Shown: positions 7,031-15,446, counted from the stretch's first letter. The stretch is 19,757 bases of DNA from Bacteroidia bacterium (GCA_016650355.1 JAENVX010000093.1:1-19757), one strand, 5' to 3'. The notes: generated by a model from the sequence alone, not told the origin. Numbers and translations are program-made.

Positions 7031-9064
7031 ATGAAGAGATTATTTCTTGCCAGTTCCCTTATTATTTGTGTTCAAATTACGGCCAGCAGTCAAGTGGTGC
7101 AGTGGGCATCCACAGTTATTGATGTTTCTTCGGAACTAACTCCGGTACAATATTCGGCCCAACAAGCGCTTGGTAAGCCTAATGTGCTTCCTGCAGGAGG
7201 CCAAAATCCAAATGCATGGACACCAGATAAACCAAAGCGCAAAGAGTTTATTAAAGTAGGGTTTACAACACCAATACAGATTCAACAAATTGCTATTGCA
7301 GAATCGCACAATCCTTCTGCTATCTTCAAAATCTATACTTACGATGAAGCAGGAAGGGAATACCTCATCCATACGTTTAACCCAATTGTGGTACCACTGA
7401 GGAGTAGGATGCTTAGCGTAATGATGGAGAAAACACCTTATAAAGTTGCTAGTTTAAAACTTGAATTCGATGGCGCAGCATTAACCGACTATTTTTCAAT
7501 CGATGCAATTGCAATAACGGATTCCAGCTATCCTATTGTTGCAAACATAGATATTCCGGATTTGTTGAGTAAAGGATTGGTTACAGAAAGATTGGATGAA
7601 AACGTAAACAGTGAGTTTACAGAATTGAATCCTATTCTAACTATGGACGGAAAGACTTTGTATTTCAGCAGAAAAAATCATCCTGGCAATATTGGTGGGG
7701 TAAACGATAAAGAGGACATATGGTATTCTGAGCTTGGTCCTGATGGTAAATGGACACTGGCAAAAAATATGGGGCCTCAATTCAATAATGAATTTCCCAA
7801 TTTCGTCAATGCAGTCAGTTCAGCCACACCCGATGGCAAATCGGTTATCCTGCTCTTGGGTAACAAGTACCTTGAAAATGGTAAGGTGCTAGCAGGTGTA
7901 TCAATGAGTGACAACATCAACGGATCATGGAGCAATCCCTCCGCATTGCAAATTGAAAATGAATATAATTATAACGAGAAGGCAAATTATTTTTTGGCAA
8001 ATACCAGGAAGTCTTTGTTAATGTCTATAGAGAGAGAGGATTCGCGTGGAGGCAGAGATTTATATGTGAGCCTTGCCAAGAATGATAGCGTGTGGGCAGA
8101 ACCCCTCAACCTTGGTGCGATTGTCAACACTTCAGGTGAAGACACCGCTCCCTTTCTCGCCTCTGATGACAAGACGCTTTATTATTCCTCAGACGGATTT
8201 AGTGGCTATGGGGGAAGCGACATTTATATGACCAAACGGTTAGACGATACCTGGACGAATTGGAGCGAGCCACAGAATATGGGGCCTGACATCAATTCCA
8301 AGTTGGAGGATTTATTCTTTAATATTCCCGCTTCGAGTGAGTTTGCGTATTATTCCAGAGGTATAACTGAAGATAATGCTGATATTTTTCGGGTTAAACT
8401 TCCGGTGTTTAATAGCCCTGAGCCAGTTATTCTTGTCAAAGGTATTTTGATTGATGCCAAGACCGGAAAGACAATTGGAGCCAAGATTATTTACGAACGC
8501 CTTTCGGATGGAAAAGAAGTTGGTATTGCTCACTCTAACCCGGTAACAGGTGAATATGAAATTCTGCTTCCTGGGGGTCATCTATATGGAGTTAGAGCTG
8601 AAGCTGATGGACATATTTCGTCAAGTCAGAACCTCGATCTTAGAGACATGTCTAAGGATGCCACAGTTGAACATAAAAACATTACTCTTGAACCGATTGA
8701 GGTTGCTCGTATCGAAGCAGACGCTACAATAACGCTTAATAATATTTTCTTTGACTTCAATAAAGCAACTCTAAAATCAGAGTCATTCCCTGAGTTGAAT
8801 CGGATTGTGGATCTCATGCAAAAGGAGAAAACAATGACAGTTGAAGTAACAGGACATACAGACTCAACCGGACCGGATGATTATAACATGTGGCTTTCTG
8901 AGTGGCGCGCAAACGCAGTTGTAAAATACCTGATCCAAAAAAGTATTGAGAGCGATCGGGTTAAGGTGACATTCTTTGGTGAGACTAAACCTGCGGTGTC
9001 AAATGAGACAATAGAAGGCAGGAAGAAAAACCGTAGAGTTGAATGCAAAATAATAAAGATGTAG
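7031..9064 (+). CDS. OmpA family protein with PD40 beta-propeller (PorE-like domain order)
   Basis: This is a 677-residue envelope protein. The ATG at 7031 gives a good signal peptide (about residues 1-21). In-frame upstream ATGs at 6950 (inside an inverted repeat) and 6998 would bury it. Domains in order: a beta-rich, discoidin-like or galactose-binding-like domain (about 22-165); a PD40/WD40-like propeller (about 190-455) with repeats of the form TMDGKTLYFSR and ASDDKTLYYSSDG; a carboxypeptidase-regulatory-like domain (about 466-555); and an OmpA C-terminal domain (about 565-677) with GHTDSTG. The peptidoglycan-binding Asp611 and Arg626 have the 15-residue spacing seen in OmpA. Propeller-CRD-OmpA is the order known from PorE of the type IX secretion system, but the PorE N-terminal TPR is absent. 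The likely role is an envelope scaffold tied to peptidoglycan; a secretion role is only a possibility. Confidence 0.85.
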   Translation: MKRLFLASSLIICVQITASSQVVQWASTVIDVSSELTPVQYSAQQALGKPNVLPAGGQNPNAWTPDKPKRKEFIKVGFTTPIQIQQIAIAESHNPSAIFKIYTYDEAGREYLIHTFNPIVVPLRSRMLSVMMEKTPYKVASLKLEFDGAALTDYFSIDAIAITDSSYPIVANIDIPDLLSKGLVTERLDENVNSEFTELNPILTMDGKTLYFSRKNHPGNIGGVNDKEDIWYSELGPDGKWTLAKNMGPQFNNEFPNFVNAVSSATPDGKSVILLLGNKYLENGKVLAGVSMSDNINGSWSNPSALQIENEYNYNEKANYFLANTRKSLLMSIEREDSRGGRDLYVSLAKNDSVWAEPLNLGAIVNTSGEDTAPFLASDDKTLYYSSDGFSGYGGSDIYMTKRLDDTWTNWSEPQNMGPDINSKLEDLFFNIPASSEFAYYSRGITEDNADIFRVKLPVFNSPEPVILVKGILIDAKTGKTIGAKIIYERLSDGKEVGIAHSNPVTGEYEILLPGGHLYGVRAEADGHISSSQNLDLRDMSKDATVEHKNITLEPIEVARIEADATITLNNIFFDFNKATLKSESFPELNRIVDLMQKEKTMTVEVTGHTDSTGPDDYNMWLSEWRANAVVKYLIQKSIESDRVKVTFFGETKPAVSNETIEGRKKNRRVECKIIKM

Positions 9065-9083
9065 CCTGCATTTTTGTACACCT

Positions 9084-9800
9084 ATGAAGAAACCATTTTT
9101 TAATCTCATCATCGTCCTTGCTTTCACGGGCCAGGCATATTCACAAGCTAATGATACCTTGATTTATGCTCAAGGTAAAATTGTGAATGCCATGACCAAA
9201 GAAGCTGTTGTTGGTAAGATATCGTATCAAAGTTTGCCTTACGGAAACAAAGTTGGTATGCTAAGTGGTAGCGACTATAAGTTTGCCATGTATGACAAAG
9301 CAAAGTACTCAATCATTGTACAAGCTCCTGGGTTCGCACAGGTTAAGTATATGCTTGACCCTGCCTCAGCAAACCCAGATAGGGTTGTTGTTCAGGATAT
9401 TGAGTTGGGAGCTCCGGTTAGTGCAGCCAAAGTAGTTGAGACCGCACACACTGCAGGTAAAGAGATGACGCTTGATAACCTCATTTTTGAGCTTGGGAAA
9501 GCCAAAATTTCTCCGGCATCACATAGCGAATTAAACTCTGTTGTTAAAATGCTTGAAGATAATCCAGCGATGGTTATTCAGCTGGAGGGGCACACTGATA
9601 CAAGGGGGGACGCGAGACAAAACTTGAAATTGTCTCAACAAAGAGTTGAAGCCGCAAAAGACTACTTGATTTCAAATGGCGTGAGTAAACACAAAGTAAA
9701 AACAAAGGCGTTTGGAGGCACGATGCCACTGTCGCACGAAGACAATGAGGCGGCTCACAAAATGAACCGAAGAGTGGTGGTAAGAATCTTACAAAATTAG
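9084..9800 (+). CDS. Short OmpA family protein with N-terminal CRD-like domain
   Basis: This 238-residue protein has a signal peptide (about residues 1-20), a carboxypeptidase-regulatory-like beta domain (about 26-108), a short Ala-rich linker and an OmpA C-terminal domain (about 128-238). The peptidoglycan-contact residues are Asp172 (GHTDTRG) and Arg187 (SQQR). It lies 19 bases after the PD40/OmpA gene and is probably cotranscribed with it. Its two domains match, in the same order, the last two domains of that neighbour, though similarity is only moderate by eye, so the pair may be an old partial duplication. No transmembrane barrel is present. It is likely a periplasmic peptidoglycan-binding protein, perhaps a partner of the larger protein. 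Its stop codon overlaps that of the convergent gene downstream. Confidence 0.87.
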   Translation: MKKPFFNLIIVLAFTGQAYSQANDTLIYAQGKIVNAMTKEAVVGKISYQSLPYGNKVGMLSGSDYKFAMYDKAKYSIIVQAPGFAQVKYMLDPASANPDRVVVQDIELGAPVSAAKVVETAHTAGKEMTLDNLIFELGKAKISPASHSELNSVVKMLEDNPAMVIQLEGHTDTRGDARQNLKLSQQRVEAAKDYLISNGVSKHKVKTKAFGGTMPLSHEDNEAAHKMNRRVVVRILQN

Positions 9801-10597
9801 CGCACGGCTACAGGAGAGCCCTTGCTCATTACTAAGTACCGATACTGGCGAAGTACCTTACTTTTAGCGTCAGTCGATAAATTGCTTTCCAATACTGACT
9901 TCACCAACACAACTGTCAGTTCATCTACCCTGGGGGATTCATAAATTTTCCGTGATTGCTCCAGAAAAGAGGCACATGCTAATAAGTCCCCGCGGTTATA
10001 AGCTTTGATAGCTTGATTAAAATAAAGCAATCCGGGTACTTGATATGGGCCTACTTCGTTATACAAATCGAAAGTATAATAATAGTATAGTTTATCGTTG
10101 CCGGAATTGGTCATTCTGTTTTGGCGGTATAAGTCGATTTTGTTATTAATCTCCATGGGGTCCTCAACAAATCCAAACAGTCTATCAGTTGTTTCAAGCA
10201 TCACCTGACCGCTTTCTGTGTCTACTAAAATGAAAATGTGATAATTTGTTTCAATGATCTTATAGTCGAAATGCATTTCACTAAGGATAACGGAGAATAG
10301 AGCGGTTGCCGTAAGACAATCATACTTCCCGTTTTTAAAAATCTCACCGAAATCAGAATATTGTGAGTAGCTCTTTAAGAATTTTTGATGCGTTGCTTTA
10401 AAAGTTGATTTGAGAAATTTATTTTCTGACACCCTCCTTTGACTATGAAGTGTTTTAATAAAATCATTTAGTTTGTTAGACTCTCTGGTGGTTGGTTTTA
10501 CAATTGAGGTTGATACAAGGTCTTCAAAAAATGGCATTACCTGTCCCATTGCCAGAGACGGTAGTATGAATAGAAAAAGGGCAACGATTAGCCTCAA
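9797..10597 (-). CDS. Secreted transglutaminase-like (Cys-His) protein with helical C-terminus
   Basis: This 266-residue protein has a signal peptide (about residues 1-18, ending AMG-Q). The start is a TTG at 10597; the frame meets a stop five codons upstream with no ATG, and the next Met would lose the signal. A central segment resembles the transglutaminase-like fold: Cys94 in YDCLTATALF, a hydrophobic helix, His120 in NYHIFILV and an acidic residue in LETTD (Glu135 or Asp138) as the third triad member. The C-terminal third (about 190-255) looks helical and TPR-like (FNQAIKAYNRGDLLACASFLEQ). It may be a periplasmic cysteine protease or an inactive binding relative; the target is unknown. 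It is convergent with the short OmpA gene and shares stop-codon bases with it. Confidence 0.7.
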   Translation of the reverse strand: MRLIVALFLFILPSLAMGQVMPFFEDLVSTSIVKPTTRESNKLNDFIKTLHSQRRVSENKFLKSTFKATHQKFLKSYSQYSDFGEIFKNGKYDCLTATALFSVILSEMHFDYKIIETNYHIFILVDTESGQVMLETTDRLFGFVEDPMEINNKIDLYRQNRMTNSGNDKLYYYYTFDLYNEVGPYQVPGLLYFNQAIKAYNRGDLLACASFLEQSRKIYESPRVDELTVVLVKSVLESNLSTDAKSKVLRQYRYLVMSKGSPVAVR

Positions 10598-10640
10598 GTG
10601 ATGTATATATTAACGTTAAGGTCATAAAGTTAATAAAAAA

Positions 10641-10679
10641 GTAACATTTGGCCCAAAATGGTAACATTGCAGTAACACT
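10641..10679. promoter_or_regulatory. GTAACAYT repeat cluster in the divergent intergenic region
   Basis: GTAACATT occurs at 10641-10648 and 10661-10668, and GTAACACT at 10672-10679: spacings of 20 and 11 bases, close to two turns and one turn of the helix. Between the first two lies an imperfect palindrome, CATTTGGCCCAAAATG (10645-10660). The 262-base gap separates the divergent transglutaminase-like and AsmA-like genes, so this could be a shared operator. No regulator is identifiable in the window. Confidence 0.35.
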
Positions 10680-10691
10680 GGATGATTATTG

Positions 10692-10699
10692 CAAATTTA
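10692..10699 (-). promoter_or_regulatory. Candidate -7 element for the minus-strand transglutaminase-like gene
   Basis: CAAATTTA on the plus strand reads TAAATTTG on the minus strand, matching TAnnTTTG. It lies about 95 bases upstream of the TTG start at 10597, and the GTAACAYT cluster falls between it and the gene, where a bound protein could block transcription. No clear -33 TTG is seen. Confidence 0.3.
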
Positions 10700-10859
10700 A
10701 ATACCTTTAATGATAATGGAGATTCTGCGGGGATAAATACTAAAAAGAGAAGAATTTAGTCTAATAAGGGCACTTTGCAGTTTCTGCTTCCGTTTCTAAT
10801 TAGTGATTAAAAACGAAGTTAGATTGTCTTAATTTTACTGGCTCAAACATTCTAAGAAT

Positions 10860-13850
10860 ATGAAAATCGTGAAGAAAGTTTTAATTGGGGTTGGAATCTT
10901 TATAGTGTTGCTAGTGGCAGCAGCTGTTGTTATTCCAATTGTTTTTAAGGACGACATAAAAGCAGCAATTGATAAGGAAATAGCTAAGTCTGTAAATGCT
11001 GATGTGATTTTCGATGTCAACAATTTTAGCCTAACCCTGTTTCGGAATTTTCCAAACATGACAGTAGAAGTAAAAGAACTCGGAGTATTTAACCGAGCGC
11101 CATTTGAAGGAGTACCTCTTTTTGTGATAGAAGAATTGGATGTAGAAGTAAATTTAATGGAGCTGATCTTTGGCGATCAGCTTCGCATAAAGGGAATTAC
11201 ACTTTTGAGGCCTCAAATCAATATTAATGTTTTGGCCGATGGGCGAGCCAATTATGATATCACCTATCCATCTACCGACACAGTTACGGTTACAGAGGAG
11301 CCAAGTAATTTTTCGTTCGGCATTGATCACTGGGAAATTGTTGATGGCAACGTTGTATATGACGATAAGTCACTTCCCTATTTTCTTGGAATCAAGCACA
11401 TGAACCATACCGGACGCGGGGATTTTACCCAGGATATTTTTGATTTGAAAACGCGCACCATTGTGGACACACTGACCACCTCTTATGGCGATATGGAATT
11501 GCTTACGGACAAGCGAGTAGAAATTGATATGGTGATTTCTATAAGCGAGGACTATTCAATGTTTACGTTCAAGGAAAATTCCACTATGGTGAATGATTTC
11601 GCCATGAGTTTCGATGGATGGTTTAAGATGAACGAGCAAGACTATGGTATGGACATAAGCTTCAAGAGCCCTGCAAACACGTTCAAGAGTTTGCTGTCAC
11701 TGGTGCCTGGTATGTATACCAAGGACTTTGGTGGCATTGAGACCAAAGGAGATTTATCGTTTAATGGATTTGCCAAAGGAACGTATAGCGATACCCAAAT
11801 GCCCGCCTTTAATGTTGCTCTCGTTGTAAATGATGCCATGTTTAAATATCCCGACCTGCCAACTGCTGTAAATAATATAAATATGGATTTGTTGATAGAC
11901 AATAAGGATGGGGTGATCGACAATACTGTGGTTGATCTTAAAAAGCTTCATTTGGATTTTGGATCAAACCCGGTTGACGCAAAACTCCTGATCCAAAATT
12001 TGAAAGACTACAGGATGGAAGGGAACTTAAAGGCGAAACTCAATCTTGCTGAGCTTAATAAAATGTTCCCCATGGAAGGGCTTGAAATGAAAGGAGCTTT
12101 TTCAGTAGAAGCCTCTGCTAAAGGTGTATATGATAGTATTAACAAGATTATTCCGGCAATCAATGCATCAATGAGTCTGACAGATGGTTATGTTAAGTCT
12201 GCTGAATTTCCGCTGCCGTTGGAAAATTTAAAGTTTCAATCGACTATTAAAAACGCATCTGGAAAAATGGCGGAGACTTTTATTGCTGTGAAAGATTTTT
12301 CTATGTTGATGGATGGAGAAACGTTTACATCCAATTTAACGGTAGAAAACCTGGATGACTACACCTGGGAGATTAATGCAAATGGTGGCGTTGACATTGA
12401 AAAAATGACAAAAATATTTCCACTTGACGGAATGTCTTTAGCTGGAAAAGTGAAGGGAGATTTTCATACAAAGGGAAAAATGTCGGATGTGACGGCTGAA
12501 CGATACGATCGGTTGCCAACCAGCGGCTCCGTTTCTTTAAGAGATTTTAAACTTACTATGAGGGACCTGCCATACGATGTGACCATTAGCAATTCGGATG
12601 CTGTATTTGATCCCAAAAAAATCGAATTAAAAAATACTAGCGGAACAATTGGTAAAAGCGACTTCAGCGTAAGCGGAGCAATCAACAATTACATTGGTTA
12701 TGCGTTTGGAAAAAATGAAACCATCAAAGGCTATGTAGACTTTAATTCTATTTTGCTGGACTTAAATGAATTCATGACTGAGACGGAAGCGCCGGCCACA
12801 CCAACAGATACGGCTTCATACGGAGTGATTCCAATTCCGGATAATATCGATTTCATTTTGCACTCATCTGTAAAAACTGTTAAGATGATGGATTATACCA
12901 TGACGGATCTTAGTGGCGATATTATTGCGAGAGATGGAATTGCCAACTTGAGCAATGTGAAGTTCAACATGCTTGGGGGTGCATTTGTGGTGGGAGGAGT
13001 ATATAATCCAAAAGATATGAATCACCCCACCTATGATTTTGCATTGAAAATAGAAGGCATGTCCATTCAACAGGCAGCATCATCGTTCTCTATCGTTAAA
13101 AGTTATATACCTATTGCTGGTCTGGTAAAAGGTAATTTTTCTACTGATTTTAAGGTACGTGGAGAGCTAGGTCAAGACCTTATGCCAAAAATGACAACAG
13201 TAAATGGAGGAGGTCTTGTGAAAATTGCTCAAGCTGCCCTCACACAATCTAAACTGGTTTCAGGCGTAACGTCACTAACCAAACTAAATGACACCGATCA
13301 GGTTTCGCTGAAGGATGTACTTATGAGTGCTTCCATCAGCGATGGCAGATTAAGTGTAAAACCGTTTGATGTGAAATTCGGGAGTTACTTAACAACTATT
13401 TCAGGTAGCACGGGTGTAGATGGTACAATCGATTATTCTTTGAAGATGATGGTGCCTGTTGGTCAGCTCGGAGAACAATTCAACAGTTTTGTCAATCAAT
13501 ACGCTGGAACCAAGAACTCGACAACAGAAATCCCGCTTACAATTGGTGTTGGTGGAACCTATAATAATCCTAAAACTACACTCATCGCCTCGGAGCAAAA
13601 GCAGCAGGCAAAAGAGGCGATAACAGAGGCGATAACGCAGAAGGCTGAAGAAAAAGGTAAAGAGGCAATTCAGCAAGCCGTGGAGGGAACTAATCCAAAA
13701 GACATCCTCAATAATATTCTAAAGCCGAAAAAAGACAGCACTCAAATCCAAGCACCTCAAGACACTACAAAGACCAGCGTACAACAGGATGCACAGAAGC
13801 TTCTACAAAACAAACTTGACGGTTTATTGAAGAAGAAGAAAAACAATTAG
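10860..13850 (+). CDS. AsmA-like family envelope protein
   Basis: This 996-residue protein has one N-terminal membrane anchor (about residues 5-29) followed by FKDDIKAAIDKEIAKSVNADV and FRNFPNMTVEVKEL, the pattern that opens AsmA-family proteins. A long beta-rich body (about 60-900) fits the bridge-like repeating beta-groove fold. Near its end is GVGGTYNNPKTTL, a motif like that in the family's C-terminal domain. The last 90 residues or so are charged and coil-forming, ending in a Lys-rich tail. AsmA-family proteins are anchored in the inner membrane, project into the periplasm and are linked to phospholipid transport and outer-membrane homeostasis. The gene is monocistronic by layout, with a possible operator cluster upstream, and converges on the lipoprotein gene 6 bases away. 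The family call is firm; the precise role is inferred. Confidence 0.87.
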   Translation: MKIVKKVLIGVGIFIVLLVAAAVVIPIVFKDDIKAAIDKEIAKSVNADVIFDVNNFSLTLFRNFPNMTVEVKELGVFNRAPFEGVPLFVIEELDVEVNLMELIFGDQLRIKGITLLRPQININVLADGRANYDITYPSTDTVTVTEEPSNFSFGIDHWEIVDGNVVYDDKSLPYFLGIKHMNHTGRGDFTQDIFDLKTRTIVDTLTTSYGDMELLTDKRVEIDMVISISEDYSMFTFKENSTMVNDFAMSFDGWFKMNEQDYGMDISFKSPANTFKSLLSLVPGMYTKDFGGIETKGDLSFNGFAKGTYSDTQMPAFNVALVVNDAMFKYPDLPTAVNNINMDLLIDNKDGVIDNTVVDLKKLHLDFGSNPVDAKLLIQNLKDYRMEGNLKAKLNLAELNKMFPMEGLEMKGAFSVEASAKGVYDSINKIIPAINASMSLTDGYVKSAEFPLPLENLKFQSTIKNASGKMAETFIAVKDFSMLMDGETFTSNLTVENLDDYTWEINANGGVDIEKMTKIFPLDGMSLAGKVKGDFHTKGKMSDVTAERYDRLPTSGSVSLRDFKLTMRDLPYDVTISNSDAVFDPKKIELKNTSGTIGKSDFSVSGAINNYIGYAFGKNETIKGYVDFNSILLDLNEFMTETEAPATPTDTASYGVIPIPDNIDFILHSSVKTVKMMDYTMTDLSGDIIARDGIANLSNVKFNMLGGAFVVGGVYNPKDMNHPTYDFALKIEGMSIQQAASSFSIVKSYIPIAGLVKGNFSTDFKVRGELGQDLMPKMTTVNGGGLVKIAQAALTQSKLVSGVTSLTKLNDTDQVSLKDVLMSASISDGRLSVKPFDVKFGSYLTTISGSTGVDGTIDYSLKMMVPVGQLGEQFNSFVNQYAGTKNSTTEIPLTIGVGGTYNNPKTTLIASEQKQQAKEAITEAITQKAEEKGKEAIQQAVEGTNPKDILNNILKPKKDSTQIQAPQDTTKTSVQQDAQKLLQNKLDGLLKKKKNN
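13613..13636 (+). repeat. Perfect 12-bp tandem duplication in the AsmA-like gene
   Basis: AGAGGCGATAAC occurs twice head to tail (13613-13624 and 13625-13636). It encodes a repeated Glu-Ala-Ile-Thr in the charged C-terminal coil. The length is a multiple of three, so gain or loss by slippage keeps the frame. Confidence 0.85.
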
Positions 13851-13856
13851 AGAGCA

Positions 13857-14411
13857 TTACTTTATTTTGCCTAACTCAATTCCCGTAAAATATCCTTCCC
13901 GGATAAGTTGCATGAGTTGGTCTTTGGTGGGAGCAATCTGATAAAAAGTATCTGATTCTTTTTTTATCTCTGTAACCTTAAATTTCTTGGACATTTTTCG
14001 AAGAATTTCTTTTCGCTTGGCATCATCTGCAATATCAATTGATAGAAACTCAAGTGTTCCATTTGCTTTTTGATGAACGAGCCGCAAAATCCACTGGTTG
14101 TCAGAGCGGAAATTAACGAAGTAATAGTCCTGGTAAAATTTGATAACAAGTGAATCGCTAAGGGTGCCGCGGCCCAACCAATCTTTGTCATCTTTGTCTT
14201 TAAAGTGATAGCCCCAAGATTCAATAATGAGGGTGTCGCTATCCTCTTTATTATTTTCATCCCTGCCAAGGTACCAGCCTTGTAGTTTTTCTGGGATCGT
14301 CTTTAATGCAACAACACCTGCTGGTTGCGGTTCTTTAAAAGAAACCTCTTTGCAGGAGGTGAAAAAAAGTCCAAGAAGGAGAAATAGGGCAGTATACTTT
14401 TCTATTTTCAT
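13857..14411 (-). CDS. Putative lipoprotein of unknown function
   Basis: This 184-residue protein has a lipoprotein signal: a hydrophobic stretch followed by FTSC, with Cys20 as the acylation site. Lys-Glu directly after the Cys only partly resembles the K-(D/E)2 surface-export signal described in Capnocytophaga, so surface display is possible but not shown. The mature part begins with a Pro-rich spacer, then GWYLGRDENNKEDSDTLIIE and a mostly beta region, ending with a helix (TKDQLMQLIREGYF). I do not recognise a domain. It is convergent with the AsmA-like gene with a 6-base gap and no obvious terminator. A short open frame (14424-14540) lies 12 bases upstream on the same strand and may form a two-gene unit with it. 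Confidence 0.72.
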   Translation of the reverse strand: MKIEKYTALFLLLGLFFTSCKEVSFKEPQPAGVVALKTIPEKLQGWYLGRDENNKEDSDTLIIESWGYHFKDKDDKDWLGRGTLSDSLVIKFYQDYYFVNFRSDNQWILRLVHQKANGTLEFLSIDIADDAKRKEILRKMSKKFKVTEIKKESDTFYQIAPTKDQLMQLIREGYFTGIELGKIK

Positions 14412-14423
14412 TCAGAGAACAAG

Positions 14424-14540
14424 TTAAAGATCATAACGGATATTTTCATCTTTAGGTGTTATTGAGATGGAATAATACTCTCCATTTGAGTTAAAAATCG
14501 TGGTTCTGTGTTTCAGATTCGCTCCACCTTGTCCTATCAT
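14424..14540 (-). CDS. Possible small protein (38 aa) upstream of the lipoprotein
   Basis: On the minus strand an ATG at 14540 opens a 38-codon frame ending in TAA at 14424. The peptide starts MIGQGGANLKHRTTIF and ends KDENIRYDL, with the polar, Tyr/Ser-rich composition of a genuine soluble protein. It ends 12 bases before the lipoprotein ATG, as in an operon. There is no signal peptide and no Shine-Dalgarno, which is normal here. An in-frame stop lies six codons upstream of the ATG. It may be a real small cytoplasmic protein, the remnant of a longer gene, or chance. I recognise no family. Confidence 0.4.
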   Translation of the reverse strand: MIGQGGANLKHRTTIFNSNGEYYSISITPKDENIRYDL

Positions 14541-14615
14541 AAAGAAGCGGTTCTTTTATACTTTTTATTGTCAAAATGAGTAATTTTAAGTAGCCGAATA
14601 AACATCCTTGGTATT

Positions 14616-15446
14616 ATGAAAATCCATTACGCATTCTTGCTGGGAGCCACACTCACCTTTAGTGTTGCCCAGACAAAAGCACAAGTATTGAACAAACTAA
14701 AAAATAAAGGTGATCAGAAGGCTGGTGAAGCAATTGATAAACTTTTTAGCGGGAAGGACAAAAAAAAGACAGAACAAGGAAGTACAACTCAAGGTAATAC
14801 GAACGGTAATACGAACGGTAATGCTGGTGGCGGAAATACCTCTGGAGGTTCAGGGAACCCATCGAACAATGGTGGTGGTGGACTAATTTCTACTCCTCCA
14901 GATGTAAAACAAAATTTAACAGATGCAGAAACTTCGTATAAGGCTGCCAGCTATGGTGAGGCAAGGTATGCTTTACAACAAGCCATGCTTGGAGTAGAAC
15001 TGGAAATTGGAAACCAAATATTAAAATCACTCCCGGAAACGATCACTGGATTAACTAAAATTGAAAAAGAGGACCAGGTAACCAGCACAGGTTCTGGCTG
15101 GGCAGGGTTAACCATCCAGCGAAAGTACAATGACAATAAAGAAAAGCAGTTAACGGTAACGATTGCTAACAACGCAATGTGGATGTCAGCGTTGAATATG
15201 TATTTTTCTTCTGGGGGGTATGCTCAGACCACAGGTGGCGAGCAAAACTGGAAGCAAACTAAAGTGAAAGGTAATCGTGCAATTATCGAGTACGATGAAG
15301 GAAGCGGATACAAACTAAGTGTACCCATTGGGCAATCATCTCTCATAGTGTACGAGGGGGTCAACTTCGCCACTGAACCCGACATGATGAAAGCAGCTGA
15401 AGCGTTAGATATAGATGGTATTAAGAAGATGTTAGGTGAACAATAA
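14616..15446 (+). CDS. Secreted protein of unknown function, paralogue 1
   Basis: This 276-residue protein has a signal peptide (about residues 1-22), a short Lys-rich helical segment, a low-complexity Gly/Asn/Thr/Ser linker (about 53-89) and a globular domain (about 95-276). The domain opens with a helix (TSYKAASYGEARYALQQAM), then EIGNQILKSLP, a beta region with KEDQVTSTGSGWAGL and RKY, then a paired-helix segment, KVKGNRAIIEYDE and a last beta hairpin. The domain matches the next gene along its length (shared pattern ARxAxxQ, IGNxIxKxLP, KEDxVT, GL, RxY, KQxKVxG, YxLxVP). From memory the core resembles a widespread uncharacterised secreted family in Proteobacteria, but I cannot confirm this. 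The linker is encoded partly by a 12-bp tandem repeat. It forms an operon with the downstream paralogue. Confidence 0.72.
   Translation: MKIHYAFLLGATLTFSVAQTKAQVLNKLKNKGDQKAGEAIDKLFSGKDKKKTEQGSTTQGNTNGNTNGNAGGGNTSGGSGNPSNNGGGGLISTPPDVKQNLTDAETSYKAASYGEARYALQQAMLGVELEIGNQILKSLPETITGLTKIEKEDQVTSTGSGWAGLTIQRKYNDNKEKQLTVTIANNAMWMSALNMYFSSGGYAQTTGGEQNWKQTKVKGNRAIIEYDEGSGYKLSVPIGQSSLIVYEGVNFATEPDMMKAAEALDIDGIKKMLGEQ
14793..14816 (+). repeat. 12-bp tandem repeat in the linker of paralogue 1
   Basis: GGTAATACGAAC is present twice in tandem (14793-14816), and a third degenerate unit starts GGTAAT at 14817. It codes for Gly-Asn-Thr-Asn units in the flexible linker. Copy-number change would keep the frame and alter only linker length. 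Confidence 0.85.

Noticed and set aside
10701..10709. TACCTTTA as the -7 element for the AsmA-like gene
   Set aside because: The last base departs from TAnnTTTG, the leader would be 150 bases, and no -33 motif is at the right distance.
13964..14269. 101-codon minus-strand frame overlapping the lipoprotein gene
   Set aside because: It shares the strand and location of the lipoprotein in another frame; the lipoprotein has a proper lipobox and plausible protein composition, the shadow does not.
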